Below are positions 50,437 through 61,923 of a stretch of 64,000 nt of DNA, in pieces. Each line of letters begins with the position of its first letter. Position 1 is the stretch's first letter. The position numbers and the translations under genes are program-made. This DNA is from Parus major. Taxonomy: Eukaryota > Chordata > Aves > Passeriformes > Paridae. The stretch lies in assembly GCF_001522545.3 (NCBI RefSeq), contig NC_031773.1, positions 39,891,669 to 39,955,668 of the forward strand, written 5' to 3'. The notes below the pieces were generated by a model. It made no database searches. It worked only from the letters and a program-made list of their open reading frames with translations, and was not told where the DNA came from.

Positions 50437-53400
50437 CAACTGATTTGTACTTAGGAAAAGCAATGCATCTTTTCAGAGAATCTGCTCAAACTGTGGGAGA
50501 CACCTGGTGTCTTCTCACCTGAATAACTTCCTGAGCTTAATTGAATAAGGGCTTATAATTTTGTCTAAACATAACTCTATACCGACATTTGAGATAGCGT
50601 AGTGTTTCTTGTCCAAGGGAACACATAATACTCTAATTCACTATCACTCTCCAGAAAACCTCAACATAAAGGTTTTATTTTCGTGAGATATTCAAACTTC
50701 TTTTCTGAAATGTGAAGGTAAAAGTCATTGTACAACTCCCTTAACAATTCTATGTCATTAATTTAATTTATTTCATTTTTCTTTCTAATTTTCTAAATTT
50801 CTAATACTAATTTTACCATTGAACAACCATAAGAAACTTTTATGCTTATTTTTAAGTCATACTCTTATTTGCCTGTAAAATAATTGACTGCATATGCTTG
50901 TCAATAGGCTACTTTTCAATCCCTGTTATATTCCCTTTCCTCTCTCCTTTAGTCTCTCAGTGGTCCTTTTAGATTTCACATTTTGCCAGCGTTCTTCCCC
51001 ACTGTGAAATATCACAGAATTAGGACTGTTTTAATGAGCTACCTACCATATTAAACAGCTGTAACTGTTTAATACTTCACTATACTGTGGAGACATTACT
51101 AAAATTTAAGTATGTGAAAGTACAACAGTGACCTCAAATAGCTATTTCTATTTTTATTTCTTAACTTCAAATTTTATGGGTCTTTGATATATTTTCAGCC
51201 AAGTACTGTTTCAGTCAGTCTAACATACTCCTTACACATGGAATTTACTCCTGACACCCTCCTTTTACACTTAATTAACTTGATTAAATATTTATACTGC
51301 TGTCACAGCCTATGTTCCTATCAAGATTGAGGTCCTGTTGTGCTAACTGTTAGGTACAGTACAAACACAGAAGTCCATTATATTAGTTATTTATGAAAAA
51401 TCTTGTTAGCTATCCATGAGGAATTATTTGCTATATGAAATATTATTCATTTTTTCATTATAAAATTACCTTCTTTAATATAAAGTGCTTTAATTTGAAG
51501 GAAAAATTGTATAGTTTTTCACACTTAAGGATTACGCTGGCTGTCTGATTATAACAGCAGTAATATCTTGCCTAAATTATAATTATGAATATTATCATTA
51601 TGTTCAATCAACATGACCATCAGTACTTACTGCAAGGTATGCAAAAATGAGAAATACAAATAGCTTTATAACAAGTAGCAATTCATATGCATTGTTAGTG
51701 GCAAAATAGACCATAAAGCAGACAGGAAGGAAGAGTAAATATGTAGCTCATACATTAGTTTCTAAAGGAGCTCATACATTATGTATCTCACATCTCTCAG
51801 AAGCAAAGCAGCAAAAAAATAAGTTATCTAAGAACACACACAAGAGAAAATTCTAATCCTTATGCATATTCCACTACATATACTAAGCTCATATTATTTA
51901 TGGCTAAGTTACTGAGATGGCAAACCAAATGAATAAATTCATAGCAGGGCCTGATAGGGCAGGATAATAGTTTAAGCATGACAAAAATTCCCAGTTCTAG
52001 CAAATTAACAGAAACAGCAATAATCTTGATGCAATCCAAAATTAAGGTTGCACAGTTTTTATTTAGACTTGTAAGAAAATGAGAAAGAGAGAACCTGACA
52101 GTTATTTAAGTAGTAATTACAGATCCTGTAATATTTCAGAAAATAAATATGTCATTGTGTTCAGAGAACTTAATTTTCAGTTTATATGAGGCACCAAAGA
52201 ATTATGGCTACTCTGACCATCACCTTGTAAGAAGCACAGACTCATAAAATCACTTCCTATCACAGATTTTGGTCACAAATCTCCTCGGACACCTATACTC
52301 TGAGTTGCCTCAGATTAAGGAATTTATTGCCATTTGCAAATGTGTCCTTAAATTCTGCCTATACACCTGGGTGCACTCAATCCATAAGGTATACTCCTCC
52401 TATTTAAAAACAAGACTAGCGCACATCCTAAGCCCATCTGAGACAAAATAGGTTTAGGAACTGTAATGGAATATGTTTAAGGCTTAAACACAACTAATCT
52501 TGAGCAGAATTAAGAGACCCTGTAGGCGTTAGGTGAGTGTGATCAATTAACAATCACTGATTGACTGAGATTGCATAAAATGTCTCTACTACAAGGTTCC
52601 TAAAGATAGGATAGTAATCATTTCAATGATATCCTCAAATGGAAAAGAAACGGAAAAGAGGGTTACAGAATAAATATTAAAGGGAAGGAAAAATTGTTGT
52701 GTATGTGAATACACTGTTGAATAGTATGCAACCAGGGTAAAACAACAGTACACAGTGTTTTGGCATCCATCAAAAATTAGTAGTTTTCAGCATTTACCTC
52801 TATTTGGTAAGTAAATAGCTACTGTACATGTTGGAAAGTAGCATGAGAACCAGAGCTATTAAGATTTCCAAGCTGAGATACATTTACAAAAACATGTATC
52901 CCCAGTGTAGTGACAAGGTTAAATAAATATGTCCTCCCTTAGCTATTTTAAGATCTGGATGAAACTAAATACCTCATTCAAGATGGTAAGTAAATAGATT
53001 ACTTTTGAAATTGTCTGCATTTAATGAATTCCCTGTTTAAGTAAAGTAAAACAAAACACAATTAATATTATTCAATCTTCAAGAAGAGTTTAAATATCAG
53101 CTTACTTTTGGGAGAAACAAAAAGCATTGTTAACTACAAAATACTGCTTTCCAAGTATTTCTTGATGGCACGATTTTCACGTTTTTTAAAAGTAAAATAT
53201 TCACCATACAAAACTGAAATAAAACTAGAACAATACTCAATTTGTAAAATATTCAGAAGGGCTTCGAGGCATAAAAGACAAAACGTCTTCCACCGTCAAT
53301 GTTGTGCAGATTTGAAAGCTCACAAAAAAGACCAACCCTTCATCTTCAGATACTAGGAAAATATTTTTTTCTGTTAGTACTGCTGAAGCTTGTCACTTGG

Positions 53401-53689
53401 AAAAGGGAAAATTCCCCATCAGCCCCCAATCTGAAGATGCATATGTTTTTGGCAAAACAGGGAAAGACTTTCATTTCTGAATGGGTTAGAAATGCTTTCT
53501 ATAGACAGGGATGTCTACCAGGATGATATAGCATCTGTTTTCTCTCAACTGCTAGGCCACTAGACTATCAGTTCTTTGTTCTAGACAGAAAGATAAATTT
53601 GCAGCTGGAGGACATCTTTGGCATTAGCTTGGGATTTTCTGTTAGTCTTGCTCTCTAGTGTCCAGAATTACTGATCTAAACTGACAGAG
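50437..53689. other. AT-rich DNA without a recognisable gene
   Basis: No gene is supported. The open frames at 52269-52451 and 53108-53526 are short, overlap each other in different frames and resemble nothing known. Confidence 0.5.
52943..52985 (+). other. Candidate mini-exon, 43 nt, unidentified
   Basis: The acceptor-like tatgtcctcccttag and the strong donor atg/gtaagt bound 43 nt. The only open frame enters in phase 2 and leaves in phase 0 (YFKIWMKLNTSFKM). This fits the exit phase of the 43357 candidate. The segment is very short and the donor sequence (ggtaagtaaatag) also occurs at 52806, so chance or local duplication is likely. Confidence 0.12.
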
Positions 53690-53989
53690 CAGTCAGCTTA
53701 CAGAAGTGTGTGGTCACGTTGCTCCGGCCCACAGTGAGCTGAGGCCATGCAGCACCTCTGTGTAACCTGCCTGCTCCCCTCCTCACTGAGGTGGGAAACA
53801 TTGCTGGGCCTGAAGATGAGGCTCAGCAGTTCTTGCTGTTTGGGTAGACATCTACTTTTGGGTAGACATCTATGTAAATTCCTCCAAGGTTTTCAGTTCA
53901 GTTTCCCACAGACTCCTCCCAGAGTGGGGATCTGTCTGGCCAGTGGCATCCAGAGGGGTAGTTGTAAATAGCTCCTTTTTAAAATGACA
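53690..53989. other. GC-richer unclassified patch before a CR1
   Basis: A GC-rich stretch with gctccggcccacag and cctgcctgctcccctcc leads into the CR1 fragment. It may be an upstream portion of the same element too decayed to recognise, or an unrelated repeat. The 74-codon open frame at 53747-53971 is not recognised. Confidence 0.35.
53840..53872. repeat. 18-bp tandem duplication
   Basis: ttgggtagacatcta is repeated at 53840-53854 and 53858-53872. Confidence 0.85.
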
Positions 53990-54930
53990 TTTTGCCACAA
54001 GTGGAGACCACCAGGGATCAATACGAGGCCCAATGCTGTTCCATATCTTAATAAGGGATCTGGAATGGGATTTAATGTACCCTGATGAAGTTTGTTAATG
54101 TCAGTAAACTGAGCAGAGCAATGGACACTTGGAAAGGTCACTCAGCACTAAGACCTGAACAGTCTGGAAGAGTGGGCTAACAAGACCCTTATGAAGCTCA
54201 ACAAGGAGAAATGTAAGGTCTTGCACCTGAAAAACAATCCAGGAATAGAGCATAGGCCAGCATCTATGCACCTGGGGAACAGCTCCATGGAAAGGGGGTG
54301 CTGGTAGGCCAGCTCAATGGGAGCGAGCAGTGCTGCTGCAGCAAGGAAAGCCGGCAGGATGCTGGCCTGAACCAACAAGGGCATCACCAGCAGAGACCAG
54401 CAGATCCCAGCAGATGCCTATCAGATCAGACTATCCCACTCTATTCTGTGCTACATCTAGAATAATGTGTTCAGGTTTTGGTCCCCACTATTCAAAACAG
54501 CTGTGGTGATGTCAGAAGGGGTCCAGATAAAGGCCACAAAGATGATCAAGGTGCTGGGAAGCCTGCCATGTGAGGAAAGGCTGAGAGCCTTGGGAAAAGA
54601 CTGGAGACCTGATCACTATGTTCCAGCATTTAAAGGGTATCGACAAAGAAGATGGAGACTCCTTTTTCAAAAGGAATCACATAGGAAAGATGATGGACAA
54701 TGGCTACAAATTACTCCTGAGGAGATTGTGATTTTTCACAATCAGGACAATCAGACATTGAAATAATCACCCCAGGAAGGTAGTGGATTTTTCAGTATTG
54801 GGCACTTTTAAACTGGAGAGGGTGCTGAGCCATCTTGTCCAGACCATGCTGTTGCCAAGAAAGTTAGACCATGTGGTCCTTGAAGTACTTTCTACACTGT
54901 TATTCAATGAGTCTATGATTCTATTAACAG
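53990..54930 (+). mobile_element. CR1 LINE, 5'-truncated, decayed
   Basis: CR1 landmarks appear in order: ggagaccaccagggatcaat, caatgctgttccatatctt, aagctcaacaaggagaaatg, cttgcacctgaaaaacaatcc, aatgtgttcaggttttgg, gaggaaaggctgagagc. The 3' end is gagtctatgattctatt near 54928. It covers the C-terminal third of ORF2 plus the 3' untranslated region. The frame is broken many times. The remaining open frame of 99 codons (54467-54766) includes CEERLRALGK and is a relic. The part coding for the catalytic RT blocks is absent or unrecognisable. Confidence 0.88.
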
Positions 54931-54985
54931 TTATTTTGGACAGTCCCAGTAAAGAAGCAGCGTAGATGGTATGGGGATGCCAGAC

Positions 54986-55057
54986 ACCATATATACACAT
55001 ATATTTATATATATATATATATAAATATATATATATAAATATATGTGTATATATGGT
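54986..55057. repeat. 72-bp palindrome, 33-bp perfect stem
   Basis: Positions 54986-55018 and 55025-55057 are exact reverse complements over 33 bp (outer ends accatatatacac and gtgtatatatggt). A 6-nt loop separates them. The core is (TA)n-rich but the outer 22 bp are more complex, so this is more than a TA run. It can extrude as a cruciform, or fold as an RNA hairpin. It lies about 55 bp after the end of the CR1 copy. Confidence 0.9.
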
Positions 55058-56104
55058 ATGAATGTTCTCTTTCATCCAAAGATATTAAAAGCGAAATGGT
55101 AAATGGAATGGCTGCTGTTATCAGACTATTTGTAAAATTTTATGTCTTAAATTTTACTTAATTTTATGAATTAGAAATAAATAATTTAAATATTTTCCTC
55201 AAATATTCTGAAGTACTTTCTGGTCTAAGTTATATATTAATAATGCATTTCAGTTTAATATTTGTGCACAGTCCAGAGCAGATTGCTCCCAGCTTTTTTT
55301 TCATTGTAATTCTATCTAGCTCATTTTAGAACCCTGCGTACATTGATATTTTTGGATTTATATTAAAGGTATTTTGAGATTCTCTGCAGCAAATTGACAC
55401 TTCTTAATTCCTAATGTGATTTTCAATTTGAGGAGACTCCCTCTGGAATGAGGGGAGTGGATAGAGCAAATTGTCTAATATCAGAAGTTTCTCCATCAAA
55501 AGTAGAGAAAAATGAATAAGAAACACTCTACATATAACAAAAATAAATTAAAATATTGTCTAAAAATTATATAATACACAAGAAAAAGACATGTTAAATT
55601 AAAAATACCCTTTTTTCCTATCATTTTCTTCATCTAAGCTGTAATCTCTCTTGTCTATGTATCTTGTTGGCCATCCAACAGTAGTAATGAATATTCTCCA
55701 CTGATTTGATTCAGCTAACTCCTGTTCTATGATACCACAATAATATCTAAAATGGGAATAACTTTCCTTTGTGCAGTGATGTTTAATGTTCTTTCTTCTG
55801 TCTCAGAAAATGGAAGTATATCTCACAGTTCAAGTACAGTAATTATATTTATTTCAAATTCAGCAGATTTTCTTGTCCTCTGACAAACAAAAAGGTTTGA
55901 GACAAAAAAATGTATCAATTGATGTACATGTAGCTATAAAATGTAAACCCTTTAAGTCATTCAATTTCAGTGACAATCCTAATAGCTCTTTTTCTCTCAT
56001 ACCTTATCAGCCCATACTCCAACAAGAATCTGCAATATTCACAAAACTGTCTACAATTACATTCTTATAATTATCACCTACTCCAGACAGGCAAAAACTT
56101 ATAC
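55058..56104. other. AT-rich DNA without a recognisable gene
   Basis: No gene, RNA or classifiable repeat is seen between the two CR1 copies. Confidence 0.6.
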
Positions 56105-56292
56105 CTTCTACCCAGAGCAGTGGTAGAATCACCATCCCTGGAAGAGTTCAAAGGGTGTGCAGATTTGGCACTTGGGGATATGGGTTTGTGGTGATTAACC
56201 CAGTGATTCTGGGTTAATGGTTGGACTTGTTGATTTTGGACATCGCTTACAACCTTAACTGCTCTATGATTCTGTGATTCTATGATTTGTAG
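56105..56292 (+). mobile_element. CR1 LINE fragment, 3' end
   Basis: A typical CR1 3' region: gtagaatcaccatccctgg, agatttggcacttgggga, ggttaatggttggacttg and a terminal gctctatgattctgtgattctatgatt. Only the last ~190 nt are present, as expected for strong 5' truncation. The tctatgat tail is better kept than in the other copies. No protein function remains. Confidence 0.9.
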
Positions 56293-59200
56293 CTATGACT
56301 CACAGTCACTCAGCCCCAGAAAACAAATACCTTAAATTTTTTTGTCAAACCTTTTACTGGTCTATTGGGACACAGAAACTTACATTTCTAAAAAATTCAA
56401 CTGGAGATTTTATCAGACACAGCTGAGTAACAAGATCCAATTTTGCCATGTTTAGACTGCTGTGATGAAAAGAATCAAGAATTTACTCATGAGACTTCAC
56501 TGAAAGAGCTATGTAACAGAATATGATTTCTTTTTAAGACACATAATTGTTCTGTACAAAAGTTATCCCACTTCATGTTTGTGTACAAGATCAGATTAGA
56601 CAGGCCTCAGTATTTATAAATTCACCAATGTTAAGGGAATTCATTCTTGTTAGGATCAGCAAAACCAAGCTAGACAAACAGATTCTGTGGACAAAGTCAC
56701 CAAGGAGCTGTCTCCAGCCAGCATGAGGGCTCTATCAGCAATTATCAAAGATGTTGTCAAGAACATATGAACTGTGCCTTCTTCTGTCTGGAGTGATCAT
56801 GAGATGCATTTGGATACGATAGAGAAATAAACTACTATGTACTTTTCAAATCATGCTTTAATGCATTTAAAAATAATATTCAAAGTATTAGTATTTTACC
56901 TTTGTGGAGATAATTGGGCAGAAAATATCAATTGTGCTACATTGCTACAGTACTACTCAGGAAAATTTGACTGCACATTTCATATCCACTATTGCTATGT
57001 TTAAAAAGTATAATTTAACAGTAAAATGTAAAATAAATATTCCCACATTTTTAACAGAAGAAGCATTAAGAAATAAATATATTTCATGGTAATAAAATCT
57101 TAATTTTCATTTTTTTTTACAGTCAAAAAATAATTTTCCATTCTCAAAAATGCAAGTGAGAATGTGTAATGTAAGTTTACATGCTTTCTTCCAACATTAG
57201 TGTGACAAATGTTTGTCTGATCATCAATTTAAAAAAAAGTAAAATTAAGTCATTAGAAGAACACTGACATGGAAGAATAATCATCTCTATGACCTTCCTA
57301 GTCTTTTAGCTATGGAATGCTGATGTACACCATTTAAAATCATATAATCTGGGAAGTATTTCAAAGGCTTCTGGTAAAATGTGCTTTAGAAGAATCATAT
57401 ATCCCAGTATTGACTGAATATACAACTTTGGATAGAAGAGGAATTGAAATTAATTGTTTTCATATGCTGTAATATTTAAAGCGACTTTTTGGCTCATCAA
57501 AACCTGCTCCATAGAGTCTAAAAAACCTCCAATGTTCAACTGCTGCTACATATTTTTCAAGCTTTTTCTTTTGATAAGTGGTTTGTTCACCCTTTTCCCC
57601 AGACTAACAATGAGAAGCTCTTTCTAAATTTGCTTTCTGTGCAGCTTATGAAAACAAACATTTCTTACAACTGTGCATGTAAATCCTTGCACTGTTCTGT
57701 TAATTCACTTTTACGCCAACTTGCCCTTTACTTCAATCCAAGCACTGATGCCTTAATATCTTTAAAGAGGGGGACTATCTAACTTCTTATCCTTTGGTTT
57801 TGTGCAATGTGATGTCTTGTTATGATGGCACACAAATGATTAGACATGGTGTTTGCAGAGCTATGCGGCTGGGAAAAATGGAGTTGGGCAGATTATTTTA
57901 GCACAAGTTGAATACACACCTCAATTACACTGCAGGTTTAGTTTGAGAAAAAACAAACCAAAACAATATAAAACTGTTAGTTTTTGAGAGATTCGGAGGA
58001 GTCACAATTATTCCCACAGTACTCGCACCTTAAAACCTGTGTTTGACAAAAGATGATGGAATTACAACTTTATCACTGTAGCAAGTACTTTCATCTTGCA
58101 CACCATGATTGTTTCCAGTTCCTCCCATAAGGACCAAAAAGATGCTCATTGTAAACACACAAAAGTCAGAATTGTTACTGAAATAGTTTTTGACGTTGTA
58201 CATGTGCACAGTGGTAGAGCACAGGACTGAAGTTTGTATTTCACATGTTATATATGCTAACCAAAGTCAAGATTTGCTACTGTGCTTTCAGAACCAAGCA
58301 ATATATTTCTGAAAAAGAATTAAAATACTGTTGAACTCTGTGACTTTCAGGTATCATAAAACTAAACAATGATCCGCTCCTTTGTAATTTGTCAAGTAAA
58401 ATTCAGAAACATGGGCATCACAAGGTAACTGTCAGCTTGGTACAGTAATATTTGGGGAGCATGGTAGAAAAAGAATAAAGTCCTGTTTTCAACAATTGCA
58501 TTTTAGAAAAGCTTTTTGAAAACATTCTGGGAGATTATTGTTTCTTTTTTTTCTACAAGTAATATTGATAAACAAAAATAATTTTTCCTCCTAAGATTGA
58601 ATTGATTTCTTGTCAGTTGTATTAGCTATGACTGAATAGTTTATTTTCATCAAGCAAAATATTCCACTTTTTTATAATAAAGTATGATCTAGCAAACTAA
58701 AATATTCCAGTAAAGCAAGATCATTTTTATTATATAGTATTAGATTATATTTTTTGATTTATATACTAAACAGGGAAGTCAAAAACCATTAGTTTCAGTA
58801 TTGTCAAGATACAGCTGGAATACTTAGAGCTGCATTATGAGATTTCAAACATTTGACATTATTTAGGTTTGAAGTTAATGTGAATTTCAGAATCTCCAAA
58901 GAGCTATCCTATGAAGCAGAGATATGCATTAAAGAAAAAGTTATAGGAAGTACCATTGTGTTGAATATTTTTACCTTAAAATTTGGGAGAGAACTCTTCC
59001 ATTTTGGAAATGTCAGGTCAGAAAGATAAATCAAACCGATTTGAAGTGATAGATATGTACAGCTGTCTTGGAATGCTCCTGAAAGCAGAACTCAAAATCT
59101 TTAAAATAAAATCAGTAAGTTCCTGATGGTGTCAGGGAAATGGCTCTTACCAAAATAATCTTGCCTTCCTGACCAGATTTTTTTTTACCCATATCATAAA

Positions 59201-61756
59201 TCACCATACCACTTTATTTATTTCTCTTTGACAACTTAGAGCCTGAGAATCTCCACTAGCAGAACTTGGACCAAGCAAACACACTCTGTGCAGTTTAAGA
59301 GATGAAGAAAAAAGGAACATGACCATCACTTTTGCTGCATTTGTACTACATCTATGGTAAAAGACATCACTGGACATTAGATCTATATTAAACAATTGCC
59401 TTTCTACTTCAATTTCTTTCCTTAATTTGTGTGTGAAATGGGGAGAAGGTATTAGACTGTGGAAGAGATCATTTTCTCTCTCAAATGTGTTTGCACAGTG
59501 AACACTGTGATTCCAGGTAAAAAGCACCAGCACCTCTGTTACCCTGAATACCTCAGAAGAAACAAAAGAATATCTAATAATGTAACATAAACTTTTTAGT
59601 GCTTTGGATAGCCATATTAATTAGGTCTAATACATTAGGTATCTGGGTTGCTTATAAATCAGATCATTCTCCCAGAAGCATTTTAATTTATTCTCTTTGT
59701 GAATAATTTGTTCAGGAACCAGGAAGGAATTATGCTTCTGACATAATGGATTAATAAGACAGTTTTCAAACAGAGAAAGAAATTAAGTACAAAGGTTAGT
59801 AACTAAGGATTAAACAATTTTTTAAAAATACATAACCCATTTTTCTGAATTACTAGAGTAGATTAAAAAGTTGATAAAATTTCACTAAATCCCTGTGACT
59901 CCCTGCGATGAACTTGTGTTTTCTTGAATACTACAGGAGATTTTTTGTTGAACAAATATAAATTATACATAGAATTTATGTATAAATATATGTATACATA
60001 TGTATTTACTGAAATATAAGAGTTGCTTTAGGAATGGGTGATTCTTCCATATAGGGTTATGTTTGTCTTTTTTTTAGTATGTAAAGTATGTAGAAGTACA
60101 CACAATAAAGGAATAATTTGTAGAGAGAAAAAAAAGATTAATTCAGTCTTGATGAATATTCAGGAGATGAAAACTTTATTCAAGTGTAATGCATATATTT
60201 TCCATCTGGAAATCCTGTATGATTAGTCCCTGTTAAGTGTCTTTTACACAGGTTAATTTCCTCATTCACAGAAAGGGGAAATAGAGCATGGGAAAATGAT
60301 TAAGAAAAACACAAAATACCATGCCTTTCGATAAGTGATTGTTTTGAGGGTTGTTTATGAGTAACATACTATTTACATACAACATGAATGATGGAAAGAC
60401 CTCAAGATACTTGGGAACATTAGATCTTTTCTGTAGCTGGAAAGGAGTTCACCTACTTTAGTTCTGTGGATAAAAAATGTATGTTAAACAAAAATCTCAG
60501 ATGTAGTTTGTGACGTTCTCTACAGCTCTGCCTGGATTTTGTTTTGTTTTTTCCAGGTGCTGGAGTACAGAATGAACAGTCATGCAATAATGAGAGCACT
60601 GAAAAATCTTTCGATTCTGTTCTAAATGAGCTATTGACAAAATATCTGTGGTTTACTCTAAAATTGGAAAGGAAGATTCATTTCTAATTAGTATTGAAAA
60701 ACATCTGCTGGTTTCCAGTTCCCATGAGGTTTTGCAATACAGTGACAGTTAATTGTCATTAATTCTAACAAAATATTTCATCCCTAGCTTTTCATCATAC
60801 TTTAATAATCAGAAATAATTAAAATTACTTTTACATTAAAACTTTTATAAATACATAGAAACCTGTTAATCGATTCATAGTGAGATAAATGAGGACAGAG
60901 AGTCTCTTTTTGTTCTGCATAACAGAGAACAAAGCTCATTTGGAGTCTATCATGGGACTCCTGGGCTCTATCAAAACACAAGAAATAAATTATAATAGTA
61001 GAGGAATGCAAATTCTACAGCTACAAGTCTGTGCTGTAATTTTTAATGATTTGTGTGAGCCTGCTGCACTGCTCATAACAAATATTCTCACACAGTCTTA
61101 TGCCCATGTACTCATCCTGTTTACAATGTTTCTTTCTCTCCTGTGATTTAAAAAAAATAAAAAAAATCATTATCAGTTTGCTTCAATCCCATTCCATTTT
61201 CTGAAGTTGGGAAAATCAGTTTAAAACCATTGATACAAATCAATGAGTCAAGTGTATTTGATGAGGGGTGGAGAGGAAGAGTATTGCAGTATTTCAGTAA
61301 TTCCCAATGGGTTTCTCAGTCATCAGTCTGAATGACTGAGGTTTTCTGGTAATAATAAGGCAGCAACATGGTCTGCTAGGCAAGGCACCAATCACACTGA
61401 AGTGGAGCTCTGCTTTCTTTCAAAATGCAAGTTGCTCTTCACTCTGTGGTCCCTGGAGGACTCCAGAGAGAACTGAGAGGTCATAGATGACCTTCAGAGT
61501 CACAAAAGACAAAGAAATGGCAATGAAAACAAGGACTAAGGCTTGCATTTCTACTTTTGCCTCAAGAATCACTGCTCCCTCTGATGTGTCTGGCCGATAA
61601 TTTTAGAAAAAAGGGAAAGTCTCAGTGCATCACCACAACTTTAGTTGCATAAGGCTTTCACCAGAACTCATGTACAACTGAGAACTCTGGTAGCACTTAC
61701 TTTGGTGCACTCCATTTACACAAGTTCAAGCAACAAACCAGATCAGTTAAAAAAAA
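56293..61756. other. AT-rich DNA without a recognisable gene
   Basis: No gene can be supported. A small palindromic AT patch (ttatacata/tatgtataa) lies near 59960-59985. Open frames such as 59201-59533 and 60889-61146 are unassigned. A tRNA-like agtggtagagcaca near 58211 lacks the rest of a tRNA. Confidence 0.55.
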
Positions 61757-61923
61757 GTATATATATATATAGATATCTATATATAGATATATATAGATAT
61801 ATAGATATATATAGAGAGATATATATAGATATATAGATATATATAGAGAGAGATATAGATAGATAGATATAGATATATATATAGATATAGATATATATAT
61901 AGATATATATAGATATATATATA
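61757..61923. repeat. (TA)n/(GATA)n compound microsatellite
   Basis: About 167 nt of tata, agata and gagaga units with many small variants. It is likely polymorphic and prone to slippage. The tyrosine/isoleucine/aspartate-rich end of the open frame at 61645-61836 is an artefact of it. Confidence 0.95.

Noticed and set aside
58205..58260. tRNA-like box (cagtggtagagcaca)
   Set aside because: Only an A-box-like piece is present. There is no B box (ggttcgaatcc type), no cloverleaf and no terminator, so neither a tRNA nor a SINE can be supported.
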